Shown here: positions 1-6,773 of the stretch, in pieces | Numbering within the stretch: position 1 is the stretch's first letter | Layout of the letters: every line of letters starts with the position of its first letter | Origin: Merdivivens faecigallinarum | Lineage (GTDB): Bacteria; Bacteroidota; Bacteroidia; Bacteroidales; UBA932 | DNA: 7,638 bases | Direction: 5' to 3' | Assembly (NCBI GenBank): GCA_017695055.1 | Contig: JADILY010000010.1 | Location: forward strand, 1 to 7,638 | The notes under the pieces: generated by a model | Database searches by the model: none | Told to the model about the DNA's origin: nothing | The model's input: only the letters and a program-made list of their open reading frames with translations | Translations under genes and position numbers: made by a program

Positions 1-1
1 G

Positions 2-1858
2 GACAGGATAGGGCTTGTCGGCAAGAACGGTGCCGGTAAAAGCACTGTTCTGAAACTGATTTGCAGATTGCAGGCACCGACATCGGGACGTATAGATGTT
101 CCGGCGGACTGTACCATAGGCTACCTTCCCCAGATTATGGAGCATGCCAAGGGAAAGACCGTCCTGGACGAGACACTTACGGCGTTTTCACACCTCCATG
201 AGATGGAGGCGGAACTCGACAGGATAGGGGCCGAGCTTGCCGTAAGGACCGACTACGAATCGAAGGAATACGGGAAACTGATTGTAAGGATGAATGACAT
301 AAACGACTCCCTTGCACTCTACAAGGACGAGTCTCCTGTCGTATCCGCCGAAAAGACCCTGTTGGGGCTCGGTTTCAGGAAAGAAGATTTCGGAAGGCCG
401 ACGGAAACGTTTTCCCAAGGATGGAACATGCGCATAGAACTTGCGAAAATCCTTTTGCGCAGACCGGATGTCCTTTTGCTTGACGAGCCTACCAATCATC
501 TTGACATAGAGTCCATACAATGGTTGGAAGATTATCTTAAAACTTACAAGGGCGCCCTGGTGCTTATCTCGCATGACAAGAAATTCCTGGACAATGCAAC
601 TGAAAGGACTGTTGAGATAATGCTCGGAAAAATATACGACTACAAGGTTCCGTACAGCAAATACATAGAGTTGCGCAAAGAACGCATCGCCCAGCAGAAG
701 GCCGCCTACGAGAACCAGCAGAGGATGATAGAGAAGAACGAGGAGTTCATCGAGCGTTTCAGGTACAAGCCTACCAAATCCAACCAGGTCCAGTCACGGA
801 TCAAGGCCCTGGAACGCCTGGAAAGGATAGAGATTGATGATGAGGACAATTCCGCCATCTATGTCAAGTTCCCTCCTGCACCGCGCTCGGGGGACGTCGT
901 AATCGAGGCGAAAGACCTTGAAGTCGGCTATGGGAGCAAGGTCGTTTTCGACAAGGCCTGCATTACAATCAAGAGAGGGGAGAAAGTTGCCCTTGTCGGC
1001 AGGAACGGCGAGGGAAAGACGACCTTTGTCAGGGTCGTCACGGGCGAACTCGAACCTTTTTCCGGACAGTTCCGTCTCGGGCACAATGTCAACACCGGCT
1101 ATTATGCCCAGAACCAGGAGGATATCCTTGACAAGAACGATACCGTTTATGAAACGCTCGACAAGATAGCTGTCGGAGACATAAGGACAAAGCTCCGCGA
1201 TATTTTAGGGGCGTTCCTGTTCCGCGGGGAAGATATCGACAAGAAAGTGGCGGTTCTCAGCGGAGGGGAACGCGCGAGGCTCGCCATGGCAAAGCTGATG
1301 CTGCACCCTTACAATCTCCTTGCACTCGACGAGCCTACCAACCACATGGATATCAGGTCCAAGGACATACTGAAATCGGCACTCCAGAAGTACAACGGAA
1401 CCCTGCTCATCGTTTCACACGACAGGGATTTTCTTGACGGCCTGGTGGACAAGGTGTATGAATTCCGCGACGGACGTGTGAAAGAGCACCTGGGAGGCAT
1501 TTCCGAGTTCCTTGAAAAAATGAAGATGGAAAATCTTCATGAGCTGGAGAGGAGCATTCCCGAAATCGGGGAAAAGAAGGCATCCGGAAAGGAAACGGAG
1601 CCAAAGGGAGGAGCGGCCCGCATACAGAGTGTGCGCAGGGCTGAAGACAGAAAACTGAAAAACAAGATAGCCTCCCTGGAAAAGGATATTTCCCGGCTGG
1701 AACAGGAGGTGGCAGAGATAGAGCAGAGACTTGCAGCACCGGATGAAAGTGACGATATTATGTCCATGACACAAAAGTATTTGGACTTGACAAACGAATT
1801 GAACCGGGTTATGGATTTATGGGCATCGATGGAAGACGAAACAAATAAAAATCTATAA
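2..1858 (+). CDS. ABC-F family ATPase (translation factor), 5' truncated
   Basis: The frame is open from base 2, so the gene begins before the window; 618 residues are visible and probably only a few tens are missing. It has two ABC ATPase domains and no membrane segment, which defines ABC-F proteins: soluble factors that enter the ribosomal E site and act on stalled or initiating ribosomes. In visible-residue numbering, domain 1 has Walker A at 7-14 (GKNGAGKS), a degenerate signature FSQGW at 137-141, Walker B with catalytic Glu about 162 (LLLDEP), and the switch His about 191. A charged helical linker at about 193-295 (including KSNQVQSRIKALERLE) is the P-site-tRNA interaction region. Domain 2 has Walker A GRNGEGKT (333-340), LSGGE (419-423), LALDEP and SHD. 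A coiled coil at about 548-612 resembles the C-terminal tail of Uup/YdiF/YheS-type members. The internal ATG at 68 lies downstream of Walker A and cannot be the start. The subgroup is not assignable by eye; no resistance role is implied. Confidence 0.95.
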   Translation, partial: DRIGLVGKNGAGKSTVLKLICRLQAPTSGRIDVPADCTIGYLPQIMEHAKGKTVLDETLTAFSHLHEMEAELDRIGAELAVRTDYESKEYGKLIVRMNDINDSLALYKDESPVVSAEKTLLGLGFRKEDFGRPTETFSQGWNMRIELAKILLRRPDVLLLDEPTNHLDIESIQWLEDYLKTYKGALVLISHDKKFLDNATERTVEIMLGKIYDYKVPYSKYIELRKERIAQQKAAYENQQRMIEKNEEFIERFRYKPTKSNQVQSRIKALERLERIEIDDEDNSAIYVKFPPAPRSGDVVIEAKDLEVGYGSKVVFDKACITIKRGEKVALVGRNGEGKTTFVRVVTGELEPFSGQFRLGHNVNTGYYAQNQEDILDKNDTVYETLDKIAVGDIRTKLRDILGAFLFRGEDIDKKVAVLSGGERARLAMAKLMLHPYNLLALDEPTNHMDIRSKDILKSALQKYNGTLLIVSHDRDFLDGLVDKVYEFRDGRVKEHLGGISEFLEKMKMENLHELERSIPEIGEKKASGKETEPKGGAARIQSVRRAEDRKLKNKIASLEKDISRLEQEVAEIEQRLAAPDESDDIMSMTQKYLDLTNELNRVMDLWASMEDETNKNL

Positions 1859-1861
1859 GAT

Positions 1862-2611
1862 ATGGAAAACAGGATTCAATATATTTTCGGGATTCATCCG
1901 GTTTTGGAAGCTGTCAGGGCCGGTAAGGAAATAGACAAGATTTACTTCAAAAAGGGGCTCGAAGGGCCGGGGTTCCGCGAATTGCTCGAAGAGGCGCACA
2001 AAAAAGGGATTGTGAGCCAGTTCGTGCCGGTGGAAAAACTGAACAAGCTGGCAAAGGGCGGTTCCCATCAGGGCGTGGCGGCCTGCCTGGCCACCATAGA
2101 ATACAGCGATTTGGAAGAATCCGTGAACAGGGCCTGCGCATTGGGCGATTCGCCGGTATTCGTGCTTCTGGACGGAGTAAGCGACGTGAGGAACCTGGGG
2201 GCGATAGCGAGGAGTGTCGAATGCGCCGGGGCCAACGGGATAATCGTTCCGGCCAAAGGCGGTGCGGCCATCAATGCCGAAGCTGTAAAGGCCTCTGCCG
2301 GTGCCCTGCTCAGAATCGACACCTGCCGCGTTGCCAATCTCAGGCTTGCCATCTTCTATTTGCAGCAAAACGGCTTCAAGATAGTAGCGGCCACTGAAAA
2401 AAGCAGCACGCCCATATATGATGTGGACATGACAGGGCCGGTGGCCATAATAATGGGTTCCGAGCAGAAGGGGGTGTCCCCGTCGGTCCTCGGCCTTGCT
2501 GATGAAACAGCCTGCATCCCTATGGCAGGAGAGATTTCCTCGTTGAATGTCTCTGCCGCTGCCTCCGTAGTGCTGTTCGAAATGGTGCGCCAGCGTTACA
2601 ATAATAAATAG
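1862..2611 (+). CDS. rlmB: TrmH/SpoU-family rRNA 2'-O-methyltransferase, RlmB-like
   Basis: This 249-aa SPOUT-class methyltransferase should transfer a methyl group from S-adenosylmethionine to a ribose 2'-OH in RNA; the RlmB group modifies a guanosine in the peptidyl-transferase region of 23S rRNA. The N-terminal substrate-binding domain (about 1-80) opens with YIFGIHPVLEAVRAG, typical of RlmB. The catalytic domain has all three motifs: motif 1 around 104-120 (LDGVSDVRNLGAIARS, with N111 and R117), motif 2 around 193-205 (GPVAIIMGSEQKG, with E201), and motif 3 around 219-240 (IPMAGEISSLNVSAAAS, with S227 and N229). These align with the catalytic and SAM-knot residues of E. coli RlmB at a constant offset of about +3. 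The ATG lies 3 nt after the ABC-F stop codon, so the two are almost certainly cotranscribed. Length is normal for the family. The exact target nucleotide is inferred from family membership. Confidence 0.92.
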   Translation: MENRIQYIFGIHPVLEAVRAGKEIDKIYFKKGLEGPGFRELLEEAHKKGIVSQFVPVEKLNKLAKGGSHQGVAACLATIEYSDLEESVNRACALGDSPVFVLLDGVSDVRNLGAIARSVECAGANGIIVPAKGGAAINAEAVKASAGALLRIDTCRVANLRLAIFYLQQNGFKIVAATEKSSTPIYDVDMTGPVAIIMGSEQKGVSPSVLGLADETACIPMAGEISSLNVSAAASVVLFEMVRQRYNNK

Positions 2612-2616
2612 TTTTG
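2609..2616 (+). promoter_or_regulatory. Possible Bacteroidota -7 box before the dipeptidase gene
   Basis: TAGTTTTG matches the Bacteroidota -7 consensus TAnnTTTG exactly and overlaps the stop codon of the methyltransferase gene. It would give a short leader to the ATG at 2639. No good -33 TTTG was found at the usual distance upstream, so it may be chance or a weak internal promoter. Confidence 0.22.
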
Positions 2617-2638
2617 TCCATAATAAATCAGGAACGCC

Positions 2639-3658
2639 ATGATTGTCATCGATACGCATTGCGATACTCCGGAACGTCTGATTTCCGGTGCCGATATCGT
2701 ATCGCGCGGAAATGATGGTCACTTCGATTTCGAGAGAATGGACGAAGGAGGGGTAGACTGCGAATTTTTCGCCCTTTATACGCCCAATGATATGCCTCCG
2801 GATGCCGCGCTGAGAAGGCTCATGGAAATGATGGCGGCCGTAAAGGACTCCGTGGCTTCATATCCTAAGGCAAGGTTGGCATACAGTGCCGAAGATGTCA
2901 TGGAAAATAAGCGCAGGGGCTTGAAGTCCATAGCCATAGGAATCGAGAATGCCGCCCCTCTCGGAAAATCGCTTTCCCTTCTGAGGGAGATGTACAGGAT
3001 GGGGGCGAGGTATGTCACCCTTACCCACAACGGGAATAATGAAATATGCGACGCCGCCCTTGCCGGTGAAAGGAAATGGAACGGGCTGAGCCCTTTCGGC
3101 AGAGAATTCGTGGCGGAAATGAACCGCATAGGGATGATGGTAGACGTTTCGCATGTCTCGGATGAAACCTTTTATGATGTACTGTCGGTTTCCAAGGCTC
3201 CAGTGATTGCTTCGCATTCGTGTTGCAGGGCATTGTCCGGACATCCGCGGAATCTGGACGACAGGATGCTGAAGGCCCTTGCCGGGAACGGGGGAGTGGT
3301 GCAGATCAATTTTTATCCTCTCTTTCTGGATGCGGCAACCGTGGGAAGCCTGAGAAGCGTGGGAAGCGGCACTTCTTCCATGCCTGCTTCTTCCATGCCA
3401 TCATATAAGAAGGTCGTGGATCACATAGAACATGCCGTGGAGATTGCCGGTATCGGGAGTGTCGGAATAGGTTCGGATTTCGATGGCATCGGCTACACCC
3501 CGGAAGGGCTTGAAGATATTTCGAAGCTGCCTGTCATTTGGGAAGAACTCTCTTCAAGGGGATACGGAGATAAGGAGATTTCAATGATAGCCGGAGGCAA
3601 TTTTCTGAGGGTCTGGAAGGCCGTCGAAGACTCAAAAACGATAGAATTACAACGGTAA
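2639..3658 (+). CDS. Membrane-dipeptidase-like metallopeptidase, family M19 (cytosolic)
   Basis: This 339-aa protein belongs to the renal (membrane) dipeptidase family: binuclear zinc enzymes with a TIM-barrel fold that hydrolyse dipeptides, some accepting D-residues at the C-terminal position. The metal ligands are all visible: H7 and D9 in DTHCDTP, E103 in GIEN, H172 in VDVSHVS and H193 in PVIASHS. Other conserved residues are H130 in LTHNGN, R204 in HPRNLDD and D280 in GSDFDGI. The zinc motif begins at residue 5 and there is no signal peptide or lipobox, so the enzyme probably acts in the cytoplasm. An AGGA sequence about 6 nt before the ATG supports this start. It lies 27 nt after the methyltransferase gene, probably in the same operon, with a possible extra promoter in the gap. 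Residues about 235-255 are a low-complexity Gly/Ser/Met/Pro loop built from short repeats. Substrate is not predictable. Confidence 0.93.
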   Translation: MIVIDTHCDTPERLISGADIVSRGNDGHFDFERMDEGGVDCEFFALYTPNDMPPDAALRRLMEMMAAVKDSVASYPKARLAYSAEDVMENKRRGLKSIAIGIENAAPLGKSLSLLREMYRMGARYVTLTHNGNNEICDAALAGERKWNGLSPFGREFVAEMNRIGMMVDVSHVSDETFYDVLSVSKAPVIASHSCCRALSGHPRNLDDRMLKALAGNGGVVQINFYPLFLDAATVGSLRSVGSGTSSMPASSMPSYKKVVDHIEHAVEIAGIGSVGIGSDFDGIGYTPEGLEDISKLPVIWEELSSRGYGDKEISMIAGGNFLRVWKAVEDSKTIELQR

Positions 3659-3726
3659 ACTGATGTAACAATTATGTTATAGATTAAAACATACATGTTA
3701 TATTCATTGATAATCAATCAATTGAT
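3659..3726. repeat. AT-rich convergent gap with short inverted and direct repeats
   Basis: The dipeptidase gene and cinA converge here. The gap holds TAACA-atta-TGTTA (3666-3679), a repeated ATGTTATA (3674-3681 and 3695-3702, 21 bp apart), and alternating ATTGAT / ATCAAT / ATTGAT (3706-3726), the last reaching into the cinA stop. No GC-rich stem with a T-tract is present, so there is no convincing intrinsic terminator. The repeats may serve bidirectional termination or may simply reflect AT-rich composition. Confidence 0.3.
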
Positions 3727-5009
3727 AAAACGTGCGATACTTTTAGGAATCTGGCTGTTTCCAAACGTAGCAGATTGAGCGCATTCGATGCGAAGTTTAC
3801 TATATTCCTTTTCCGGTCACCGTAAAACATCAGTTTTCGTGCAATGGTCCTGTCCGGCGAAGCTATTCCAATCCAGACTGTACCTACGGGTTTTTCATCG
3901 GTGCCTCCACCCGGGCCGGCAATTCCTGAAGTGGCCACGGAAAAATCGCTGCCGGTTATCCTTTTTATGCCTTCGGCCATTTCCCTGACACATTCTTCAC
4001 TGACGGCCCCGAATCTGTCGATAGTTTCCTTCCTTACTCCGAGGACCCCGGTCTTTACGCTGTTGGCATACGAGGTGACGGAGCCTAAATAATAGTCCGA
4101 GCATCCGGCAATGGAAGTCATGAGTTCCGAAATCCGTCCTCCGGTACATGATTCGGCAGCGCTTACCGTCATCCCCGCTTCTTTCAGCATATTGCCAATG
4201 ACACTTTCCAGAGTATCGTTTTCCCAGCCGTATGCCGCATCGCCGATTATCGGCTCAAGTTTGCCGAATTCCCTGCGAATCCTCCTTTCCTCTTCATCAT
4301 GTCGGCCTCCGTAAATGGAAAGCCTGAGCCTCAGCCCTATGGCCTGGTCCGGAAGATATGCGAGTTTCATGTCTTCCGGCAGGGAAGACTCCCATCCGGA
4401 TAACATGTCGGACATGATTGATTCCGGTATTCCGAAGGTTACCAGTGTCCTGTGGTATATGTCGCTCAGGGAAAAATGCCTTCTGATATCGTCCATTATG
4501 TCGGGAAGGGCCCCGACCGCTTCGTGCGGGACTCCTGGAAGGGAATACAGTACGTGATTGCCCGTAAAGCGCCCTCCGGAAAGCCGGTATACCGTTATCG
4601 GCGCCATACCGCGCCTGTTCAGGATGACTTCGCAGCTGTCGGGGACAAGGGCCTGGGCGAGATTGTCAGGAGTGTGCGCAATGCCTCTCCTGTCCAGCAT
4701 GGATATGATGAGCCGCTCCTGTTCCCTGTCGGTACGCCATCGCGAGGCTCCGCTGATTTTTGCGAGCGCCTTTTTCGTCATGTCGTCCCTGGTAGGTCCG
4801 AGTCCTCCCGTAACAAGCACTATGTCATGCGATTCCAGCAATGTCTCCAGGCTCTGTACGATTTTCCCGCAATCATCCCCCACGGAAACCATGGTTTCCG
4901 TCTTCACGCCTATCTCGTTGAGTGATTTCGAGATTTCCCTCGAATTGGTATCCAGTACCTGGCCTATCAGGATTTCATCACCGATTGTGCAAATGGCCGC
5001 TTTAAGCAT
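3714..5009 (-). CDS. cinA: CinA: competence/damage-inducible protein, NMN deamidase
   Basis: This 431-aa protein has the full two-domain CinA layout. The N-terminal molybdopterin-binding-like (MoCF, COG1058) domain spans about 1-170, with the hallmark opening AAICTIGDEILIGQVLDTNS, TGGLGPTRDDMT at 67-78 and LPGVPHE at 157-163; in characterised homologues this domain hydrolyses ADP-ribose. A linker at about 175-265 leads to the C-terminal PncC domain (about 266-425), which deamidates nicotinamide mononucleotide to nicotinate mononucleotide in the pyridine-nucleotide salvage cycle. PncC motifs are AAESCTGG (284-291), a GSVTSYANSVK segment whose K319 aligns with the conserved lysine of E. coli PncC, and SGIAGPGGGTDEKPVGTVW (361-379). 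Length is normal for the family. The start codon lies inside the last codons of pyrD (8-nt overlap), so it is translated from the pyrD transcript, probably by coupling; no strong Shine-Dalgarno site is visible. A competence role is historical and not implied here. Confidence 0.95.
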   Translation of the reverse strand: MLKAAICTIGDEILIGQVLDTNSREISKSLNEIGVKTETMVSVGDDCGKIVQSLETLLESHDIVLVTGGLGPTRDDMTKKALAKISGASRWRTDREQERLIISMLDRRGIAHTPDNLAQALVPDSCEVILNRRGMAPITVYRLSGGRFTGNHVLYSLPGVPHEAVGALPDIMDDIRRHFSLSDIYHRTLVTFGIPESIMSDMLSGWESSLPEDMKLAYLPDQAIGLRLRLSIYGGRHDEEERRIRREFGKLEPIIGDAAYGWENDTLESVIGNMLKEAGMTVSAAESCTGGRISELMTSIAGCSDYYLGSVTSYANSVKTGVLGVRKETIDRFGAVSEECVREMAEGIKRITGSDFSVATSGIAGPGGGTDEKPVGTVWIGIASPDRTIARKLMFYGDRKRNIVNFASNALNLLRLETARFLKVSHVLSID

Positions 5010-6033
5010 TTTTTTCCAGATAATTTAAGATATTGCGGACAGTGGAAGGTCCGTTGTATATGAAACCCGTATAAATCTCTATCAGTGAAGCTCCGGCATC
5101 GAGCATTTCCTTGGCCTGCTGCGGTGTCATGATGCCTCCACATCCTATAATCGGTATCAGGCCTTTGCTTTTCGTATGGATATGCCTGACCATTTCCACC
5201 GATTTTCTGAAAAGAGGGGCGCCGCTGAGCCCACCGTTGCCTATGGATTCCAGCTGTTCCCTGCCGGTTTTGAGGCCCTCTCTCGAAGTGGTGGTATTGG
5301 TCGCCACGATGCCGTCTATGCCGGACAGCAGGGAAAGGTCTATGATATCGTCAAGCTGCTCCTGCGATATGTCCGGGGAAAGTTTCAGCAGGATAGGCTT
5401 GTATTCGTCGTAATAGCGCCTCATATCGAGCACGCGGTCTATTATCCCTGCCAGATGGTCGACTCCCTGCAATTTGCCCAATCCTTGGACATTCGGGCAT
5501 GAAATATTGAGCACGAACATATCGGCGAAATCGTATGCGAGGGCGAATACCTTTTCATAATCGGCATCCGCCTTCTCGATCGGGGTGGTATTGTTCTTGG
5601 TTATATTTACCGCGATTATCGTTTTCGGCTTCTTTTTCTTCAGATTGTCGATTACCTTCTTGACACCTACGTTGTTGAGCCCCATGCGGTTTACGAGGGC
5701 CTTGTCTTCAACCAGCCTGAAAAGCCTCGGCTTAGGGTTACCGTCCTGGGGAAGAGGGGATACCGAACCGATTTCGATGAAACCGAAACCGAAATTGGCC
5801 ATGTCGTTGTAGTATTCTCCGTTCTTGTCGAACCCTCCGGCCAGTCCGACGGGATTCTTGAACCTTATCCCGAAAATTTCCTTTTCAAGTCTCGGCGTGC
5901 GCCTGCAATACAAGGCTCTCAGTATGGCACATCCGAACGGTATGTAGCGCAATACTTTAAGTGCCAGCATCACTATGCGGTGTGCCGTTTCCGGATTGAA
6001 TGCAAAGAATAAAGGTCTTAACAGTCTGTACAT
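5002..6033 (-). CDS. pyrD: Dihydroorotate dehydrogenase, class 2 (quinone-dependent)
   Basis: This 343-aa enzyme oxidises dihydroorotate to orotate in de novo pyrimidine synthesis. Class 2 enzymes are membrane-associated and pass electrons through FMN to a quinone. The class 2 character is clear from the amphipathic N-terminal extension (about 1-45) that forms the quinone tunnel, and from VGLAGGFDKNGEY (62-74), NRMGLNN (115-121), NITKNNTT (143-150), ATNTTTSRE (244-252), GGLSGAPL (267-274), GCGGI (297-301) and the phosphate-binding end IYTGFIYNGP (320-329). The active-site loop reads NISCPNVQGLG (176-186), so residue 179 is Cys, where class 2 enzymes normally have the catalytic Ser (NxSSPN); Cys is the class 1 residue. 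The gene is first of a two-gene unit with cinA and divergent from rubredoxin. I found no convincing -7 box on its own strand in the 102-nt gap. Assignment as PyrD is secure; the catalytic consequence of Cys179 is inference. Confidence 0.95.
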   Translation of the reverse strand: MYRLLRPLFFAFNPETAHRIVMLALKVLRYIPFGCAILRALYCRRTPRLEKEIFGIRFKNPVGLAGGFDKNGEYYNDMANFGFGFIEIGSVSPLPQDGNPKPRLFRLVEDKALVNRMGLNNVGVKKVIDNLKKKKPKTIIAVNITKNNTTPIEKADADYEKVFALAYDFADMFVLNISCPNVQGLGKLQGVDHLAGIIDRVLDMRRYYDEYKPILLKLSPDISQEQLDDIIDLSLLSGIDGIVATNTTTSREGLKTGREQLESIGNGGLSGAPLFRKSVEMVRHIHTKSKGLIPIIGCGGIMTPQQAKEMLDAGASLIEIYTGFIYNGPSTVRNILNYLEKNA

Positions 6034-6044
6034 TTTCTTACGGG

Positions 6045-6075
6045 TTTACCGCGCGAAGTTAGTAAAATAAATTTG
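6045..6075 (+). promoter_or_regulatory. Likely Bacteroidota promoter for rubredoxin
   Basis: TAAATTTG (6068-6075) is an exact match to the -7 consensus TAnnTTTG. GTTTA with TTTA at 6045-6048 sits 19 nt upstream, where the -33 TTTG is expected (3 of 4 matches). Transcription would start near 6080, giving a leader of about 55 nt to the ATG at 6136. A short palindrome GCAGA-atc-TCTGC (6075-6087) covers the predicted start site. Confidence 0.45.
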
Positions 6076-6135
6076 CAGAATCTCTGCCGGAATATTATTT
6101 TCGCATAATGTTTAATATAATTAATCTTTATCGTT

Positions 6136-6297
6136 ATGAAAAAATACAGATGCTCGGTTTGTCACTGGGAATATGACCCTCAGGTGGGGGATCCGGATTC
6201 CGGAATAGCTCCAGGAACTGCTTTCGAAGATATACCTGCCGACTGGGTATGCCCGGTATGCGGAGTAGGAAAGGAAGATTTCGAGCCTATAGACTAA
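6136..6297 (+). CDS. Rubredoxin
   Basis: This complete 53-aa protein is a typical rubredoxin, a small cytosolic one-electron carrier with a single iron bound by four cysteines. The two ligand pairs are C6 and C9 (YRCSVC) and C39 and C42 (WVCPVCGVGK). The family's other landmarks are present: the YDP turn at 13-15, GDPDSGIAPGTAFEDIPADW (18-37) and the terminal F-E-P. No insertion, fusion or signal peptide is seen. The ATG is preceded by an AT-rich leader without a Shine-Dalgarno site, usual in Bacteroidota. The gene stands alone: divergent from pyrD (102-nt gap), with its own promoter candidate and a terminator hairpin about 45 nt after the stop. In anaerobes rubredoxins often feed rubrerythrin, superoxide reductase or oxygen-reducing flavoproteins; no such partner lies in this window, so its partner is unknown. 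Confidence 0.97.
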   Translation: MKKYRCSVCHWEYDPQVGDPDSGIAPGTAFEDIPADWVCPVCGVGKEDFEPID

Positions 6298-6308
6298 GAG
6301 GCTGTCCG

Positions 6309-6325
6309 GACTTTTTTCAAAAGTC
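6309..6325. repeat. Perfect 7-bp inverted repeat after rubredoxin
   Basis: GACTTTT-TTC-AAAAGTC forms a perfect 7-bp stem with a 3-nt loop, starting 12 nt after the rubredoxin stop. It follows GAGGCTGTCC (6298-6307), a string that resembles terminal inverted repeats of some insertion sequences. It is either part of the termination region or the remnant of a mobile-element end; no second end was found in the window. Confidence 0.4.
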
Positions 6326-6339
6326 TTTAAGCCATAGGG

Positions 6340-6376
6340 GCCGGCTCCGTGATTGGAGAACGGCTTCTTTTATTTT
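6340..6376 (+). terminator. Rho-independent terminator for rubredoxin
   Basis: GCCG (6340-6343) pairs with CGGC (6361-6364) and CTCC (6345-6348) with GGAG (6355-6358). The inner loop is GTGATT, with a small internal bulge (G6344 opposite A6359-A6360). A T-rich tail TTCTTTTATTTT (6365-6376) follows, in the orientation that ends plus-strand transcription. The tail overlaps the 3' end of the convergent regulator gene, which has no equally good terminator of its own. Confidence 0.65.
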
Positions 6377-6771
6377 GTAAATTCTTCAAAGGTATTGTCA
6401 TCATAATATACCGTCACACGTTTGATTTTACGCTGCACAGCCGCCTGTTTCTGCTGCTCTGTTTGATTCTCAGAAGGTAAAAATGACGGTAAATCATCGA
6501 TAACTTCTTCTTGTACAGTACTTTCGTTGTTATAAAAAAGAGTAGGGGATTCAGCCGTTTTATCACGATAAGGCTTTCCCTGCCCCAAAATCAGCCAGTC
6601 GGGACTGATAGACGGGAATTTTTTAAGAATCCGGCTGATGATATCGTATCCCGGATTGTTCCTGCCGTTGAGTATATGTGAAATGCTGGCCCTGCCGACA
6701 CCTATACGGTCTGCAAACTGGGCCTGGGTCAGTCCTTCGAGCTCCAAAAGATATTGTAAACGCCTGTTCAT
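6370..6771 (-). CDS. XRE-family helix-turn-helix transcriptional regulator
   Basis: This 133-aa protein is a small DNA-binding regulator. Residues about 5-60 form a lambda-repressor-like HTH domain: LQYLLELEGLTQAQFADRIG, then the recognition helix VGRASISHILNGRNNPGYD, then SPDWLILGQGKPY, the usual end of the domain. A Glu/Gln-rich, probably disordered linker follows (about 70-113). The protein ends in a conserved-looking tail, KRVTVYYDDNTFEEF (117-131). No LexA-type Ser-Lys protease or enzyme domain is present. I chose the ATG at 6771 because it begins the HTH fold. The frame stays open to an ATG at 6900, but that extension is hydrophobic, AT-rich and covers the promoter and operator-like sites. 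The gene converges with rubredoxin. TTGTA/TACAA half-sites directly upstream suggest autoregulation. I recall similar chromosomal proteins in Bacteroidales genomes but know no regulon; a prophage-repressor role is not supported by neighbours. Confidence 0.85.
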   Translation of the reverse strand: MNRRLQYLLELEGLTQAQFADRIGVGRASISHILNGRNNPGYDIISRILKKFPSISPDWLILGQGKPYRDKTAESPTLFYNNESTVQEEVIDDLPSFLPSENQTEQQKQAAVQRKIKRVTVYYDDNTFEEFTK

Positions 6772-6773
6772 AA

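Noticed and set aside
188..1774. Several long minus-strand open frames antisense to the ABC-F gene
   Set aside because: They are shadows of a gene with clear domains. Their translations are rich in Pro, Ser, Arg and Cys without domain logic.
1853..2722. 289-codon minus-strand open frame opposite the methyltransferase gene
   Set aside because: The plus strand encodes all the SPOUT motifs and the antisense product resembles no family. Such long shadows are common when the codon usage avoids reverse-complement stops.
4452..5028. Long plus-strand open frames opposite cinA
   Set aside because: The minus strand encodes a complete CinA with all motifs; the plus-strand translations have no recognisable domains.
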